Below, piece after piece: positions 33,881 to 53,200 of a DNA stretch of 64,000 nt (position 1 is its first letter; the number at the start of each line of letters is the position of its first letter). The notes beneath the pieces were generated by a model. It saw nothing but the letters and a program-made list of their open reading frames with translations. It was not told the DNA's origin and ran no database searches. Where the stretch lies: the NCBI RefSeq assembly GCF_027596085.1, contig NC_072460.1, positions 10,526,231 through 10,590,230 on the forward strand. Reading direction: 5' to 3'. The position numbers and the translations under genes are program-made. This DNA comes from Anoplopoma fimbria. Lineage: Eukaryota; Chordata; Actinopteri; Perciformes; Anoplopomatidae.

Positions 33881-36800
33881 CTAAAGTGAAGCTAATTTTC
33901 TCCCTTCAAGAAGTTGGAAGAAGACGACGGCACAGTGAGATAACTTTGAGACACACTTTGCTTCTTAGATACACCAACTTCTCGACCTCACTGTTGTCTC
34001 AATATTTCCACTTTTTGTTGACTTTGCACATTAAGCACAAATTGAAAACGATGTCTTACAGTAGACCTGCATAACAAAGTAGACTTTACAGAAGGGCTCC
34101 TTATGTATATATTTAATTAATAAACCGACAGCTGTTGTAGCTGCAGTCTTCAAGAAACCTTATAAGCATGGACTTTGAAGTCAAATATATCCTGCAATCT
34201 GTTCTATTGGATTTTAAATAAAGTAGCAATTTAATTAATTTGCATTGTTAAAAAGGTTGCCATATGTGTATAGAAAAAAAAGTTCTAACATTTCTAAAAC
34301 GTTGGCTATATCAGCTGCATACTCACAAAATGCCAACTGTATTTTTATTTCTATTCTCTTAACTGACTCCCTACAGTTGTTTGTACCTTCACATATATAT
34401 GATCACTTGCACCATATAACTGTGTATGTGAAGAGGGCTCTGAGATCCCTCGGATATGATTCACCAGAGGCTGCTTCACATAGACTTCAGTGTACTCCAA
34501 GCACAGCCCTGGCAGTGTTGGAGAAAGCCTTGTGATGTGTGTCAGGTTCCTGATGTGTTGCTTTGATTCTGACAGACCCTCATGGGTGGCACCGGAGGAG
34601 TCCTCCTACAAGCCACAACAAACAAACTAGCAAAAGCATCGCAAATGACAGAAGTGACATAATGAGGACAATGAGAGCACGTCTCTTACAACTGATCCAT
34701 TGAATGCTGTCTGTGTCCATGAGACATGGTCGGAGAGTTAGAATTTCATCCCCTCACCTGTGCAACTTTGTAGCAAAGGGAACAAAACAAAGTGTAATGA
34801 CAGATTCCTGGTTCAGATCTTTATATAAAATCGAACCAAGTGCATCTTAGCCATGATGGATAATTACAACCTGGACCTGCTCCAGCGCCAATTTAATTAC
34901 AATTCATGTGGAAGATGACTCCATTAAGGTGCTGCCACAGCGCTCCTGTATGCTGTTTTGAAATAGGATTCCCATGGTATAAACGCTCAAAACATTCCAC
35001 AAGTCTACAAAGTCAGACGTTCATAGTCTGGGGAACAGCTCCTGTGTGTGTCTTTATCACTCATCGGTCCTGTTTGGTTCTAGCATCTGAAAAATGTCTT
35101 CATGTTTACCATTTGAAGCTGCTCACAATGACTAGAAAACATACTGCATGTAAAATTTCATCAAAATCCTTTTCTTGTTTGTAAACTCTTTTGGCATATG
35201 TTATGTCTACTGTGATACAATAATTTAAAACAAATGCACCTCTCTCATGCAACAAAGTTGTAATTGTACCCAAGGGTTAATTGTTATGCAGCATATTATT
35301 ATGGAGCATATACAGTTTGCATATAAACCAATGCTAGGGGGTGGATTTTAGCTCCATTTCTTTTTAGAATACTTGATGTATCGACAAAATAAAATATATT
35401 CTCAGCACAGCTTTCAAATAGCTACTCCAAAGATTGAAATGTTAAAGTGCATAAGGGCAACAGCGCATGAATCAAACAACTAGGCCTTTATTAAAATTTA
35501 TGGAGTAATAATGACCCCCAGCAAAAATGAGTAGGGACCTTGTCATACAGTAACAGAAGCAATTGTTCAGCAGACAGAGAGTCTTCTCCCACACAGCAGC
35601 TGCAATATCATCACAATTCACTCACCGACCCAGACAGCCTCCGTCACATTAGACCGGGCCAGATGCCAGTAAAGGGCTACATTTGAACTTTTATATATTC
35701 AAGCAAAATGGGCAACATGTGTTTCAATGAAAGGATAAACAATGGGCAAACTTCAAAATAAGTTTCAGGTCGTATAAATTAACGTAATTGAAATCAATTT
35801 GTCTTGTAGGACGAATCAAAAGTGTATATTTGCTGAAATGTTGCCAAACTAAATAAAGAAAGAGCAACAAACGAAGTATAGCTATTACAATATAAAATAG
35901 GAAAGTGTCTACATTCTCTGATTTCCATTACCCTCCCCTCTTAATGAAAATGCAATTAATGACTGTAGATTGTCATTTTCAGATGTCTTTTTAAAAAATG
36001 TTTGTCTTGTTAGTTCAGTTTAATGCAAATGCATATCTTACATTGCCAAGACAAAATGTTCCGACATCACTATTAAAACTTCCCATTGTAACTTATTGTG
36101 TTACAATGTACAAGATAGTGTATATTGAGAAAATCTTAGTGTAATACAAATATAATGTTAAAATGTATTCATCAACAGAAGTTTTATTCCTTGAGGGTGA
36201 AAATTCTTCATGCCAAAAAAATTTGCATGATATTTTCAACAAGCATAGTACCTTTTTACTGTTACATTTGCCAATGATGGTCTGAACTATTGCAAAAAAG
36301 ATGCGGCTGGATCTGGCAGTGGTATGGAGGAATAAAACACTGTTCCCACCATGACTAGTTCCTTTCAAAGTACATCCTTGCACTAAGCACTGAGTGTTTG
36401 TGAGCCTTTGAATTGGGATTTTAACAAGGCAGAGCGGCAGATGAAAATGCACTGTGCTTTGGGTTAAAGCTCGATAAGGCAGCATTTCATGTGGGGTTAC
36501 AGGAGAGAGGTTGGAGAACAGGGGTGTGAAAGTTATGTTGTCAGGGGGGGGGGCAATTGGAAAGGACATGGGAGGCACGGAAGATAAGAAGCACAACAAA
36601 AAGCATCATGTGTTTGTCAGGATGCCTCGCTGTAGCGCTCCACTGAAATGGATGGGTTTTTCTCATGTTTCATTTCTTGCAGAAGTAAGGCAGCAGAGCG
36701 GGAGGGCGAAATAGAGCAACACCCGGTTGTGGTGTTGACATCTACAAATAACTTTTTCTCTCTGTCTTGACGTCTGTGATTTTACCATGAAACACTCCCG

Positions 36801-37635
36801 GGGGTGCAACAAAAAACACCCATGAGTTGCAACATAAACATTTACGCTGCTATTATCACACTCTCACTTTATTGAAAATGTATCTGCACTCGTGCATATT
36901 TCTGATTTAGTACCCAACTCAACCTAATCTTTAGCCACAACTGCTATCATTAAAACCTCCAACTGAGCCCACATGAGACCACTTGATTGGATTGAAGTGG
37001 TGATGTCAGTTTTGGTTTCTAGGGAGGATGTCTTGACTTTGTGTAGGGCAAATTGATGTCAGGAATGGTGGAAGGGGGGGGGGGGCAGTGGTAGGGGGTC
37101 TCCTGATGCATGCTAAAGTGCCTGTGAGTGGACTGGCATCTATTATTTATCTCCCCTACCCACCATTAAGCCTGTAATGAGCTGGTTTAATTCACTGGGC
37201 AAACAGGCTTACAGCAGTCATGTATCAATAAATGTTAATTATCCTGGCTCCTGGTCATGTCTAGGAGTGCCCCAATGCTGAAATCCTGGTCTGATTGCTC
37301 CAGCATGGAATCTAATATGTTAGATGTCAATGCAACATCAAATGAGGAATGTGGTGTGTGTTGTTTAGACAATTAGGGCTCCCCCTCCCTCGTCCTTGGT
37401 TTAGAATAATGGAGCAAGCCCTCTGTCGCTACAGCAATGCTGGCTCACCTGGAGGCTTTTGATGTGGTGATGGATCAGTGTCAAATGATTGTATTTATGG
37501 ACTGAATTATGGACCAGATATTTTGCATACCATGCCATGAATCCAGGAATTACTGGTGGAAGGGTGAAAATTCTCATTTCTAAAAATGTAAGTTTCTAAA
37601 CATGATTTATTTAAAGTGAAATTGAGCATTAAAAC
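33881..37635. other. Non-coding
   Basis: No supported gene. The longest frame, 168 codons on the minus strand (36093-36599), shows no domain, and its composition follows the local AT-rich sequence. A G run lies at 36543-36552, and another (about 12 G) at 37075-37086. Confidence 0.35.
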
Positions 37636-37995
37636 TTAAAAGGAGCAGTGTTTGCGATTTAGTGGCATCTAATGGTGAGGTTGCAGATTGCTTTCAACTG
37701 AATACCCCTCCACTCACCCTTCCCTCTCCGAGCGTTTAGAAGACAAAACTTAAAAACACAATAGGTTCTCTCTAGAGCCAGGGTTTAGTTTGTCCCTTCT
37801 GGGCTCCTGTAGAAACGTGGCAGTGAAACAGGGCGGACACCATGAAGTGGACCCAATCACTATGTAGATATGAAGGACCCATTCTGAGCTTACAAATCCT
37901 GACGATTCTTGATTATACACTAACTAACTACTAAAACATAGTTATGAATATTACATTCAATTTCTGCCAAAACAAAACTGCACACTAGTCCTTTA
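37636..37995. mobile_element. Non-autonomous TIR DNA element of a common fish family
   Basis: Left end TTAAAAGGAGCAGTGT, right end ACACTAGTCCTTTAA, imperfect inverted copies of each other. Internal phrases TTTAGTGGCATCTAATGGTG, GGTTGCAGATTG, CTCTCTAGAGCCAG and TATGTAGATATGAAGG are hallmarks of a teleost MITE I recognise by sequence but cannot name with certainty. It is 360 bp, near full length, and non-coding. Confidence 0.75.
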
Positions 37996-40537
<2,542 letters not shown>

Positions 40538-43500
40538 TATATGACAGAGAGAAAGGGACAGGAGGAGACAAAATGTCCCCCTCTAGCCTTTGTAATTATC
40601 TGCCAATTTTCTCTCCGTCAGTTGCCTTTATCATCCCTTTCAGATCTCACCTAGGGGTCGGAGACTGTCACTCTGTGGCACCTCCATCTCTCAATGTTTG
40701 CCGGATGAAATGTAGAAGTCCTCCCGTTGACCTCTGCCTGCCAGCTCTCCCCCTTATTTGTTTCCTTGTAACAGGAGACATTTGGAGATAAGGATAATTA
40801 TCAATCAGCAATCTCAGCAGCTATTTATGCAGCCGCTGAAAAGGAGGCAGCGGATGGGTGTTACTTTCTGACACCGTCTCAAGATGGGATGATAGATTGT
40901 CTGTTTTTTTGTCCATAGTTCTCCTCCACGTTTTCTTGTAGGAGATTTGGCAATTAGGACTAAGTGGAATAAGAAGATTGCAGTTTCTTTCCACATTAAG
41001 AAAGGCATATGACAGCTAATTGAATCTAGAATGTATGCCTCGCGATTCCCTCCAAACTGTTATTTTTCAGTTTACATCCACATATGTCCAAAATGTCAAA
41101 AAATAAAAAATCCAACAACTGTGAAAATATCGATTTATGTCATTTTATCACAATTTTGTATGGTATTTTTCAACTCGCCATGAAACTTGACATTTTGTCA
41201 TGTGGCCTAAGACTCGTGATATGCCACTTTCACCCCAGTACTCTCTGACAAAAAAATTAATCCCCACCTGATGTGACATTAGCACAAGAAAAAAAAAGAA
41301 AAAACATATGAGGCATGAATTAAGAGTATCATTTTTAATGTGAGCACAGCTTTCCTTCCATCATGCAACTCAGGGTCAAACATGAGGACGCAAAACTACT
41401 ATAACCCTTAATTGTCTGACTTCCCTCAAATTAAAATGTCACAACTTTATTGCACACAAAACATTTCTGGCAGCCAAAGGGGACATGGCATAATTAGAAA
41501 ATATGTTCAAGCTCAGGAAAACATGATTGAGCTAAGATGCCTCTCGAGGTTTTCAGCTTCACTTGTTTTCCAAGACACAGTCAGGGAACAATATCTATTA
41601 AGCAGCAGTTAATTTGGGGGGGGTAGTTCATCTGGTTTCTTTTTTATTAGCTTTTTTTCCCATTTTAAAAACATGCCATAGTTTATTACCATTGAGTATT
41701 TCTCTTGGCTTAAAGTGAGACAAGTTGTGGTTTTCTTAGTAACGTACATTGACATGCCAATTAGGTCAGCTTTGCTGCATGGTCACCCAAATGGGCCCAA
41801 ACTGTCCCTATTACAATGGATTGATTCCTGTTTGGCTGAGTAGAAAGACCAATTAAGTTTGTTGTTGTTGTTGTTTTCAGACACCAAAGGCAGTAATCTA
41901 TCTCATACCACTGGCCATCATTTCTCTGTTTTCTATATGCGGTATAGAGTAAAATATAATATTAAGTCTAATTGCATATAAACAGCCTAATTGCTTCTGA
42001 CAATAATGTGAAATTTATTTTCATCACGTTCAAATTCTCAGGGGAGATCTTGAACCAGTTAATGATGCAGTAACAACAAGGAATTATTCAAATTAAGTGT
42101 CACAATTTTAACAATTTTCTTTGGTCATCATCCTACTTGGTGAATCTCCATGATCTTCCAACTCTCAAATACAAGTTGACTGTTGAATAGTCAGGTTTCA
42201 GTGGAAGGGATTATTAAAAGGCTCGCTGCCTTTCAGGTAGAAATGCCTGCCTCTGCACTGAGACAAGCCAGCAGGGGTTTTGACAGTTTGGATTACAATG
42301 GGTGGGTGTAGTCCATGCAGAGAGGTGGTATTATTACAACCAATGTTAGAGCCACATCCACCTACTGCATGTCAAGTCAGGGTGACAAACTCCAGATGGC
42401 AGAATTCTGGGTTTTAATTTAGTGTTTGTTGAAGAAAAGTAGTGACACAACTTTCTGTATTAGTAACTTTAAATTTCATTGAGGTAAACAAGACCTGTTT
42501 ATCAAGAGATGGGTTTGAGCCTCAATTATGTCTTTACTTAATTAAAAAGTAAATAAATGACAAGTTTGCAATATATTTTTGTAATAGTGAGCCTTTATTT
42601 CTTTACAGCACTTTCCAAATGTTTGTGTATAAATACTGCTACTAATCTTTGATTTAACGTCCCATGAACCTGTATTTTGTGGATCTATTCTAACACCACC
42701 CTGTAACCTGTCGTAGCGCTACAGCATGTAGATATCTGTTGCCTCCACATTGTGTCACCGCCATCTGTTTTTACATCTGGAACGCCATTTCCCATTGGAA
42801 AAGCTGTCGAACATTATCTCTCCTACAGTTAGCAGGGATAATATCAACTGGTGTTGACATCCCCTTCCCTCATTACACTGTTATCACAACCTTGCAACCT
42901 TTGAATTAATTAGTTGCTGCAAGTCAATTAGCTTCCTCTGCAAACGCACCATGCCTGTCAAAACCCCTTTCAAACCTCCGAGCTCCAAAGAGTTTAAAAT
43001 AATTTCTAAGGGGTTGATCTTGGAAACTTAAATTTGTTCTGCATTGTTAGTTTTGCTCACTGTGTGTGGAGCATTTACTCTTTGCTGTGCCTTTATTTTT
43101 TTAATGAAATACTTTTGAATGATTAAAAACAGAATTTATAATTTAGGTTAGAAATCAGTATGCTCACAGTTGATTTTGCATAACCCTGCAGGATGCATAT
43201 AAAACAAGTGTCTTGTTTTTATATGAGCACATGGGTTTGGAGAAAGCCCCTGCTGTGAACTTGCAGCTTCACCTTCAGTAAACTTTCACTCAGTAGACTC
43301 CTCAGGCGTCCAGCTGTGTCCTCGGGCACTCGTATTAAAGAAGGTGCACAGTAATTACTCAATATCTCTGCGGCTAATAAAAGATTCAAGAGTTTTTTTC
43401 AGCAGACCGTGCTTTAAACTGCATGTATACAGTGGCTTCAAAAACAGTCTTTGAAAAGGTTTCCAGTGAGAAATTGCATCATTTATAAATATAACTGTGG

Positions 43501-44262
43501 CAAGGTCATGTTTCCTTTGTGGTTGACTTCCCCCCCCACATTGTTTTTCCTCTCATATATGGACGTAATCACACGACCCATCTAGGCCACTTGTGAAAGT
43601 CAGCATTATTAGCTAACGTCTGTGCTTTGCCCTCATACCCATTGGACTTGGACAGTCGCGTTTTGACCTTTTTCCCTGCGGTGACGGGGGAAAAAAGGTA
43701 GGAGAAAAACTGTGAAAAATAAACCCACACAGAGAGGTGCAACTCAAATAATAAAGTCCCAAACCGAATATAGTTTCTCCAGGATCTTTTAGGGGCACTG
43801 AATGACTTGTTTTGGTTTCAGGTCATGCTTGCAATGGATTTTTCTGGCTGTTACAGTCACTGAGACCATACTTCAACTGCCAAGAGCTGGATGAGAAATG
43901 GAGCTGTTTCACCTACAACAGCAGAAAACAACTATGTATGATATCACCACTGGTTTCACAGCTGGATTTATGATTCTTTTAACCTGTCTCTCCAAAAGCC
44001 CAGACATTGTAAAAACACATTATACGCTGTCGGATTCTCTAAAGTTGGGGATGGGAAGGGATAAAAAGTACATACACTTTAACAGTCTTTAGCAGTCTGC
44101 TGTCAGCTAATCTATTGATAGTGTAGCTTAAATGTGTTCATTACAGTTTTATCTTCAATAAAATATGCATATTAGTATTTCCTAATGTCAGTAATAATTT
44201 CTGAGCTGCATGGCTATACAATGACTCTCTCACTACTATAACTACTCATGCTTTTTCTCTTT
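40538..44262. other. Non-coding
   Basis: No supported gene. A small (GTT)n run lies at 41858-41876. Confidence 0.35.
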
Positions 44263-44882
44263 CAGTGGCAGAATGTAACAGAGTACATGTACTCAACATT
44301 TATTCACACTACATGTGCAATTTTACTCCATTTCCATTTTTCTGACAGCATTAGCTACTACTTACTTCATGAATTAAGGTAAAAACATATGATCCAACAG
44401 AAGACACGACTAGAGCTAAAACAATTAGTTATTTGATCTATAAGTTGTTTAACAGAAAATTATTTTTTTTATGCAAAAAATGCTTAACATTAACCTGTTC
44501 TACCTTCTCAAATGTGAGGGTTTGCTGCTTTCCCTTGTAATTATTTTTTATAGTTTTAGTCTACTTTTGTCCGTTTAAGTTCACAAGCAATGTGAAGGTG
44601 TCACTTTTGGCACTAGGTAATTGTGATGAGCATTCCTCACTATTTACAAGTTTTACAAACAAAATAATATGACAACAGATTAATAAAGAAGGGGTATGCA
44701 GATGCTGATTAGTTGTTTATAGCAGTAACCCTTTTCCCTGCATTGAGTACTTGAACGTTAACACTTAAAGTGCATTTTCCTAATTATCTTTACAATGCAT
44801 GACTTTTATTGTAAAGAACTTTTTTGACATTATGGTATTTGTACTTCAATTTAAGTAAAGGATGTGAATACATTCTCCATTG
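44263..44882. mobile_element. TIR DNA element interrupted by a MITE
   Basis: Left end CAGTGGCAGAATGTAACAGA. The right end, reverse complemented, starts CAATGGAGAATGTATTCAC, so the termini are inverted and imperfect. Phrases such as AGTACATGTACTC, GACAGCATTAGCTACTACTTA (left half) and GGTATTTGTACTTCAATTTA (right half) belong to a common teleost element built around AGTAC/TTACTT motifs. The two halves are split by an unrelated MITE at about 44407-44728. Non-coding. Confidence 0.6.
44407..44728. mobile_element. hAT-like MITE, copy 3, nested
   Basis: Starts CTAGAGCTAAAACAATTAG, contains CTCAAATGTGAGGGTTTGCT and TAATTGTGATGAGCATTCCT, and ends near TGATTAGTTG. These are family phrases shared with copies at 7583-7911 and 22288-22535. 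It sits inside the element at 44263-44882. The right boundary is approximate. Confidence 0.6.
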
Positions 44883-45177
44883 GTCTCTTTTTAACAGGCT
44901 TTGGAAATCATGATATGATAAATATGATATAGGATATTTAAACTATGAATATGTAATGCCTTGTGATTAAAATCCAGAATTTTCAGTATGGAAATACGAA
45001 GCAGCTATTGATACTTGAGCGCTTCTGATTAAATTATTTCTCTACTGTACTTTTATTCCCCTTAATTGATTCAACTTATTACTGCAGTGTAACTGCATTA
45101 TAACTGCATATACTTTTTGTCTTTTAGTACTCCATTTTAATTGGCCTAGTTTTTCGTTTTTGAATGTTGTTGTGATG

Positions 45178-45240
45178 CATTTCCTCTCCTCATGTAAAGC
45201 ACTTTGAATTGCCTCTAAGGTGCTCTACAAATAAACTTGC
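45178..45240 (+). mobile_element. LINE-type 3' tail fragment
   Basis: TGTAAAGCACTTTGAATTGC followed by GTGCTCTACAAATAAA is the characteristic 3' end of a fish LINE (L2-like by recollection). No ORF remains. Confidence 0.55.
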
Positions 45241-45274
45241 TTTCCCATAGTGTACACAGTACATTACATTACTT

Positions 45275-45400
45275 AGGCCATGTTTAGACCGGGCATTAAC
45301 AAGCATCTTTGGTGATCAGATCACAAGTGGACACCTCTAAGCAAAGGTTTGAATGCATCCAAGAGCCGATCGCTCCTAGTAAGGGGAAAGTATAGTGTGG
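45275..45400. mobile_element. Partial DNA-transposon end
   Basis: GGCCATGTTTAGACCGGGCA, then GGTGATCAGATCACAAGTGG and GAATGCATCCAAGAGCC, resembles the left part of a known dispersed teleost TIR element. No matching right end was found nearby. Confidence 0.45.
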
Positions 45401-47995
<2,595 letters not shown>

Positions 47996-48376
47996 ACATT
48001 CACAGTTTCCACAGCAACACATCTTTGATTGTTTGTGTCGAAAATATGACTTTTTCGGGGGGGGGGGGGGTGATAAAATATAAGTAGACCTTTTGAAACC
48101 AGAGTTACAAGGTGCTGTACAATGCAAACATTGAATAAAAAAACAATTAAAAAAAAGACATCAAAGGGGACACAATAATTCAGAAATATAATACAAATAT
48201 AAATATCATAAACATGTCATTTTGCTTTATTTTCCAAGAAGTTACTTTCTGCAGGTTAGTTTTTCTTATTGTCTTCTGCGCTTCTGGCTTAGATTTCCAT
48301 ATCTAGTGTGTGCATGGATTTAGATTATTATTAGGATTCATATTCAGTGTGACTAGAACTATTAAACTCCCTTTAA

Positions 48377-48853
48377 AGTGGCCCTATTATGCTTTTCCAG
48401 CACTTTTTCCCTCTTCTTTAGTGTGTTATATATATTTTTGATCACTTAAAAGGTCCATAGAGTAAAACCTGAGGTCCACGCCTAAAAGGAGTTACCCTCC
48501 CCCTCAGAAGCTCCTGAGGTCATAATGTTACGGAAGTGACTTAAAACTCCTTCCGGCTACTTTGACTCGCCCTTAAACAACAAAAGAGAGAGCTGGAGCT
48601 GAAGCTCCAGAGGAAGAGTTTTTTGAAATGTGAAATGTTGACCAATCACAACATAGCGGGCTAGCTGACCAATCAGAGCCGACGAGGAGCAAACGCTACA
48701 AGGGAGCATTTCAGGGAGAGGGTGAGAAGAGGTCTGCAGGACAGCCAGGATGAGAAAAACAAGGCGGATTATGAGCATTAACGCATGTAAACATGTTGTA
48801 ACTGTAACTTGAGATAAAAATATGCACCCCGAAAATAGCATAATAGGGCCTGT
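48377..48853. mobile_element. TTAA-flanked TIR element, possibly piggyBac-type MITE
   Basis: Left end AGTGGCCCTATTATGCTTTT. The reverse complement of the right end is ACAGGCCCTATTATGCTATT; the shared core is GGCCCTATTATGCT. Both sides are flanked by TTAA (48373-48376 and 48854-48857), the target duplicated by piggyBac transposases. The 477-bp interior is non-coding, has CCAAT-like phrases (GACCAATCACAAC, GACCAATCAGAGC) and contains a small palindrome, CTGGAGCT/AGCTCCAG. Superfamily assignment rests on the TTAA flanks only. Confidence 0.7.
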
Positions 48854-48857
48854 TTAA

Positions 48858-50173
48858 CACCACAGAAAGAGATGTGATACCACACATTTGTTGTAACAAA
48901 AAGAGAATCCCTGAGCATTTAATAACCACATATCATAAATGTGACTTCTACCTGCGAGTAGAGTGCACGCTGTATTTCCTTTGTGCTTTGGCCCAAAGTT
49001 GTTATCTCTCAGACATGTGCATTGCATAAGGAGTCATGCACAAACCAACATTCCAGCTAACAAACATAGATCCAGGCTTGCCATATGTTCCTCCTGAGAA
49101 GTCACCCTTTTGTTTCCACTGCACAAATATATGTATGTCAGCGTCAGGCTTCTACTATGAATGGATGCTAAATGGTTTGATCCCTTTGGACAGAGCCAGG
49201 CAAACGGTTTTCCATCATTTCCAGTGGTTGTGCTCAGTTAACAGGTCTTTTGCTGTATCGCTTTGTATTTATCATACAGATATGACAAAATGTCAAACTA
49301 TTTCTTTGAGTTGACAATCTTCATGCGGTTTATAGTGAAAAAGCATGTGAAGAATTAAAGTCAACAGGTGCAGTTTGAATTGTCCAGTGCAAAGAAGCTC
49401 GAATGAGGAGGGGAGAGGAAGAATGACAAAGTGTGATAAATTCTATGCAGTGATGTTTGATTAAACAAATGAGACGAATAAGACTGCAAACAGCCTGCCT
49501 GTTCTTTTTCCAAGGTGCTGTCTCCTCATGAATATCAATGAGGAGGTGGTAGGAGGTTATTTTTTAGTTGAAGATTGAATGCAGGGTCTGTCCCTCTGCC
49601 TGATAATGCCGCCCTGTTTGTCTTCATGTGGTGATGGAGAGATGTTTACGCTCACAGCTACAGAGCCCGAGCATCACACCCAGCACCCTGACACAGACGA
49701 GAGGCAGAGAGGATAAAGAGAGCGAGAGAAATACTCAGAAATGGAAGGACAGAAGGCTTGAGTTATATTCGTAAGCAATGCCTGTAGCAGGGGCACATTG
49801 ACACAAATAAACACGGGCGCAGACACACACAGACAGCCGAGTGTGCGTTAATGCAAGCCACAGTGCCTGGGCCATGCACTCTTGTGACGCCAGCTCAGTG
49901 GACACACAGAATGCAGGAGTCATCGCTGGCTGCCATGGATAATTACCATAATGAATGTAAAGGCCTGGACACACAGACTACGGAAAAAAATAGCCCACAA
50001 TCATTTCCGAAAGAATCATACTGACTGCTGTCTTCTTGAAATAAACATGAGACAAGTCAGGTTTGTGTATATGTGGCATACAGAGATTTATTCTCAATTT
50101 TGCCATCTTATTTACATTTTGAATATTATTCATGGCCAGTGTTTTAAAGAAATAATGTTGGAAAAGCTCTATA

Positions 50174-50176
<3 letters not shown>
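48858..50176. other. Non-coding
   Basis: No supported gene or named repeat. Confidence 0.35.
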
Positions 50177-50228
<52 letters not shown>

Positions 50229-50235
50229 TATATAT
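50177..50235. repeat. (TA)n microsatellite
   Basis: TA tract with one AGATA interruption near its right end. Confidence 0.95.
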
Positions 50236-53200
50236 GTAAATGCTGAAATATTACTTCTGGGCTCCACAGGACATGCCTCCAATTGCCCTGCCAATGCTGT
50301 TCAAAGTGTAAATAATCTTGAGGCTTCACAGATCTTACAGCGTTGTTGAATAATGCATGCTTGAAATTACAGTTGCTCTGATAGTCGCCTCTGTTGTATC
50401 AGGGCATCCTCTCTCTTTCTCTTTCTGCGATTGATCACAACCCATAATTCCCTCTGTCTAAAAAGTGGGATGTCACAGAGAGGACTCAGATAAGAAATTT
50501 GTGCTTTGTCACCCTTTGAAAAAGGTCCCCCTATCTGCGGTCGCACTGCAAGCGGAAATTGCACACTCCACCAATCCAAGAGTGTGAGGTTTGGAAATAA
50601 TGCCTTTGGAAAAGCCTGAAATAACAACTCAGAATAAATACATACTGTTGCTGCAGGGCATTTCCTCTTTATTTAACCTACTTGTTTGCTTTGTTTACTA
50701 AAAGATTGATCAACCAGAGGCTTTTTTCTACAGGTAATTCCACAATTTACCGCAGGATATAGACCATAAACAAACCAATAACTTACCACATAAGGGCAGA
50801 TAATGAGCAATGTTGGCAGCCAACTTTAGTTGTAGTCTATAATTGAGTGTAAGCAGAACAACTGACATGGATTACATTATAGCTTGTGGTATTGATTCTT
50901 CTTATTACTTTATTTTCTCTTTCATTTTTAATTTACACTTCAAAAGTGAAAAAGAGCATACTTAGTTTGGGTGAAGATAATATTTTACTTTCATCTTCAA
51001 TAAGATTTCTCCTAACATTATATTTAAAATGTTTTGCTTCTCTTCCCTTTGATATAAGCAAACAGTTATTTCTAACAAATCTTATTTGCAGTAAGTAGTC
51101 TTCGACCTAAAGTTAAGAAATCAGCTTTATATGTTGAGTACAATCATCAGATTCAGAAAGCCTGATTGTTAACAGATGCAGAACAGACTTAAAATGATAT
51201 TTTTTGTTGTATTTTCATAAAATCAAACTCTGTTTTTTTATATTATTTGCAGTCTGTTTTTTTTCAAGCAGTGCATTTGTCACATAGATTAGCACTGACA
51301 GTGATATGAATTATGATATATGAATATGAATTTTCATATGTGAAATTATTGACTGCTGAGCATTTAAAATATTGCAGGGAGAAATGTAATAAGATGGAAA
51401 GAAATAAAGACCTTTGTGTCATAAACAATGTGTCAATTGTTCAGCGTATAATTTTGAAATTACTGCACTAACAATATAATTTGTTGTCACTGTATGTGCA
51501 GGACTTCGTGAATGCCCCTGTGACGAAAGTAGTCATGAAAATGGAATTGTATTGAAGGCTTTGGAAAGTTTGCTCTCTACTCTGTAGAACAGAAAAGATA
51601 GCACCACAGTACAGTACACATTTCTCTGTGATAGCGTTGTGGTTTTATGACCTGCTGTGTTCCTTTCTGATTATACTCCATTCAGTAGCATGGACGCTTT
51701 CCAAAAACTGTATAAACCGCTGAGCTACCTACTGTCTGGAGAGAGAGAAACACATGGTCCTTCAATAAAATATAATAGAAATGACAATAAGATTTACCAT
51801 CTTCATTCATCTTCTTCATTACCATCCTCAAGATACTGGGAATAAGCAAACCCAAAAGCCTCACCAGCCCACCAGGTCTAGTGGAATACTGGTTACGTAA
51901 GGCAGCTCGTAATTCATTACATTTAATAGGATGCTACACTGCAGTTGTACTTCAAGGCTACTACTTATTCAGTCTTTGAAGAGTTATAAAATATACTCCT
52001 TATGAGTTCCTCTGTGAGTTTTATACAGCAAAAATCTCTGAAGAACTCCTCTGAAACAAAGCTCCTGTATAACAAATATTCCTGTTGTACAATAAATCAA
52101 ACATACAGCTTGCTTACACAATAAAACAAAATAGGCACTTCAATATATTTTGCAAACTGGGCTTATTTCTCTGTCTCAGTGTGCGGTTCCAGAGAGCAAT
52201 GCCACCACAGTAGCCCTTCTTGTCTCCTACAGCACTCAACGGCAAACAGGAGAAAATTGGTCTCGGAGGGAAAAAAGCAACATTAATGTACTGTTACTAA
52301 AAAAAAAAAAGGTGGAGAGTACAGTGAAGTTTCCTTCCAAAGACATGACCCTGTGGAGGTGCTGGTAGCAACTGACACATAAATGCCAAGCGAGTGCCTT
52401 TTTTTCTCCTGGAGCTTTGAATGGTGTCTGAATGCGCTCCCTCCAAGCAGGAATCATCAAAAATTACATTGGAAAAAGATTACACCAACGAGGTGTGAGA
52501 GTAGAGTTCTTTACTGGAGCAAGTGACCTCATGATTCTTCCTTCACGTTATGGGAAGGTTTGTTTGTCTTGCATGAAAGTTTATGTGTGTCAACCAATGC
52601 CGAGCCACAAAAAAAATATCATGTTCATTAAGTGTACTGTTTATACACACTCATCAGTCTTCTTCGGGGCCCTTTTTTCTACGCGCCGATGAATAAAGAG
52701 TGAGGAGGAAATGATTGACTGAGTGAAAATTGCTGTCTCGGGCGTGCAAATATGTCCATCTACGTACAGCAAATGACATATAGAAAAAGAGTGAATTTCA
52801 CACTCCGCCTTCTATGGAGCAGAATTAGGCTCCATCACAGCTGAATAAGTATGATGGGGAAGGACGGTGAGAGGCTTTCTAGTAATCGTGCATGTCAGGA
52901 GAGATTTCTCTCAGGCAGAAAATGTCTATGAGTTAAGAAGAAGGGTGATGTGCGAATAAACGAGGTAGGCAGGACGTGATGGATTCCAGAGGAGGATGAC
53001 TGACCGCTAATTGAGGAAGAGGCGCCCCTGCTCTGTCTCACGACATGTCGCCAAGACAATGGAGGGCAAATGAGGTTTCTTGAAGCCATACGGGAGATAT
53101 AAGGTGTGATGGAGTATAATGGAGGCAAATGAAATGAGGTGATTTAGACTGAAAGATGCGGAGGACACAGCTCCTTAGCGCGGCTTGCAACCACTGGAGT

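Noticed and set aside
36093..36599. 168-codon minus-strand frame, one of the longest in the window
   Set aside because: No domain, no splice or promoter context, composition like its AT-rich surroundings; lengths like this occur by chance in 64 kb.
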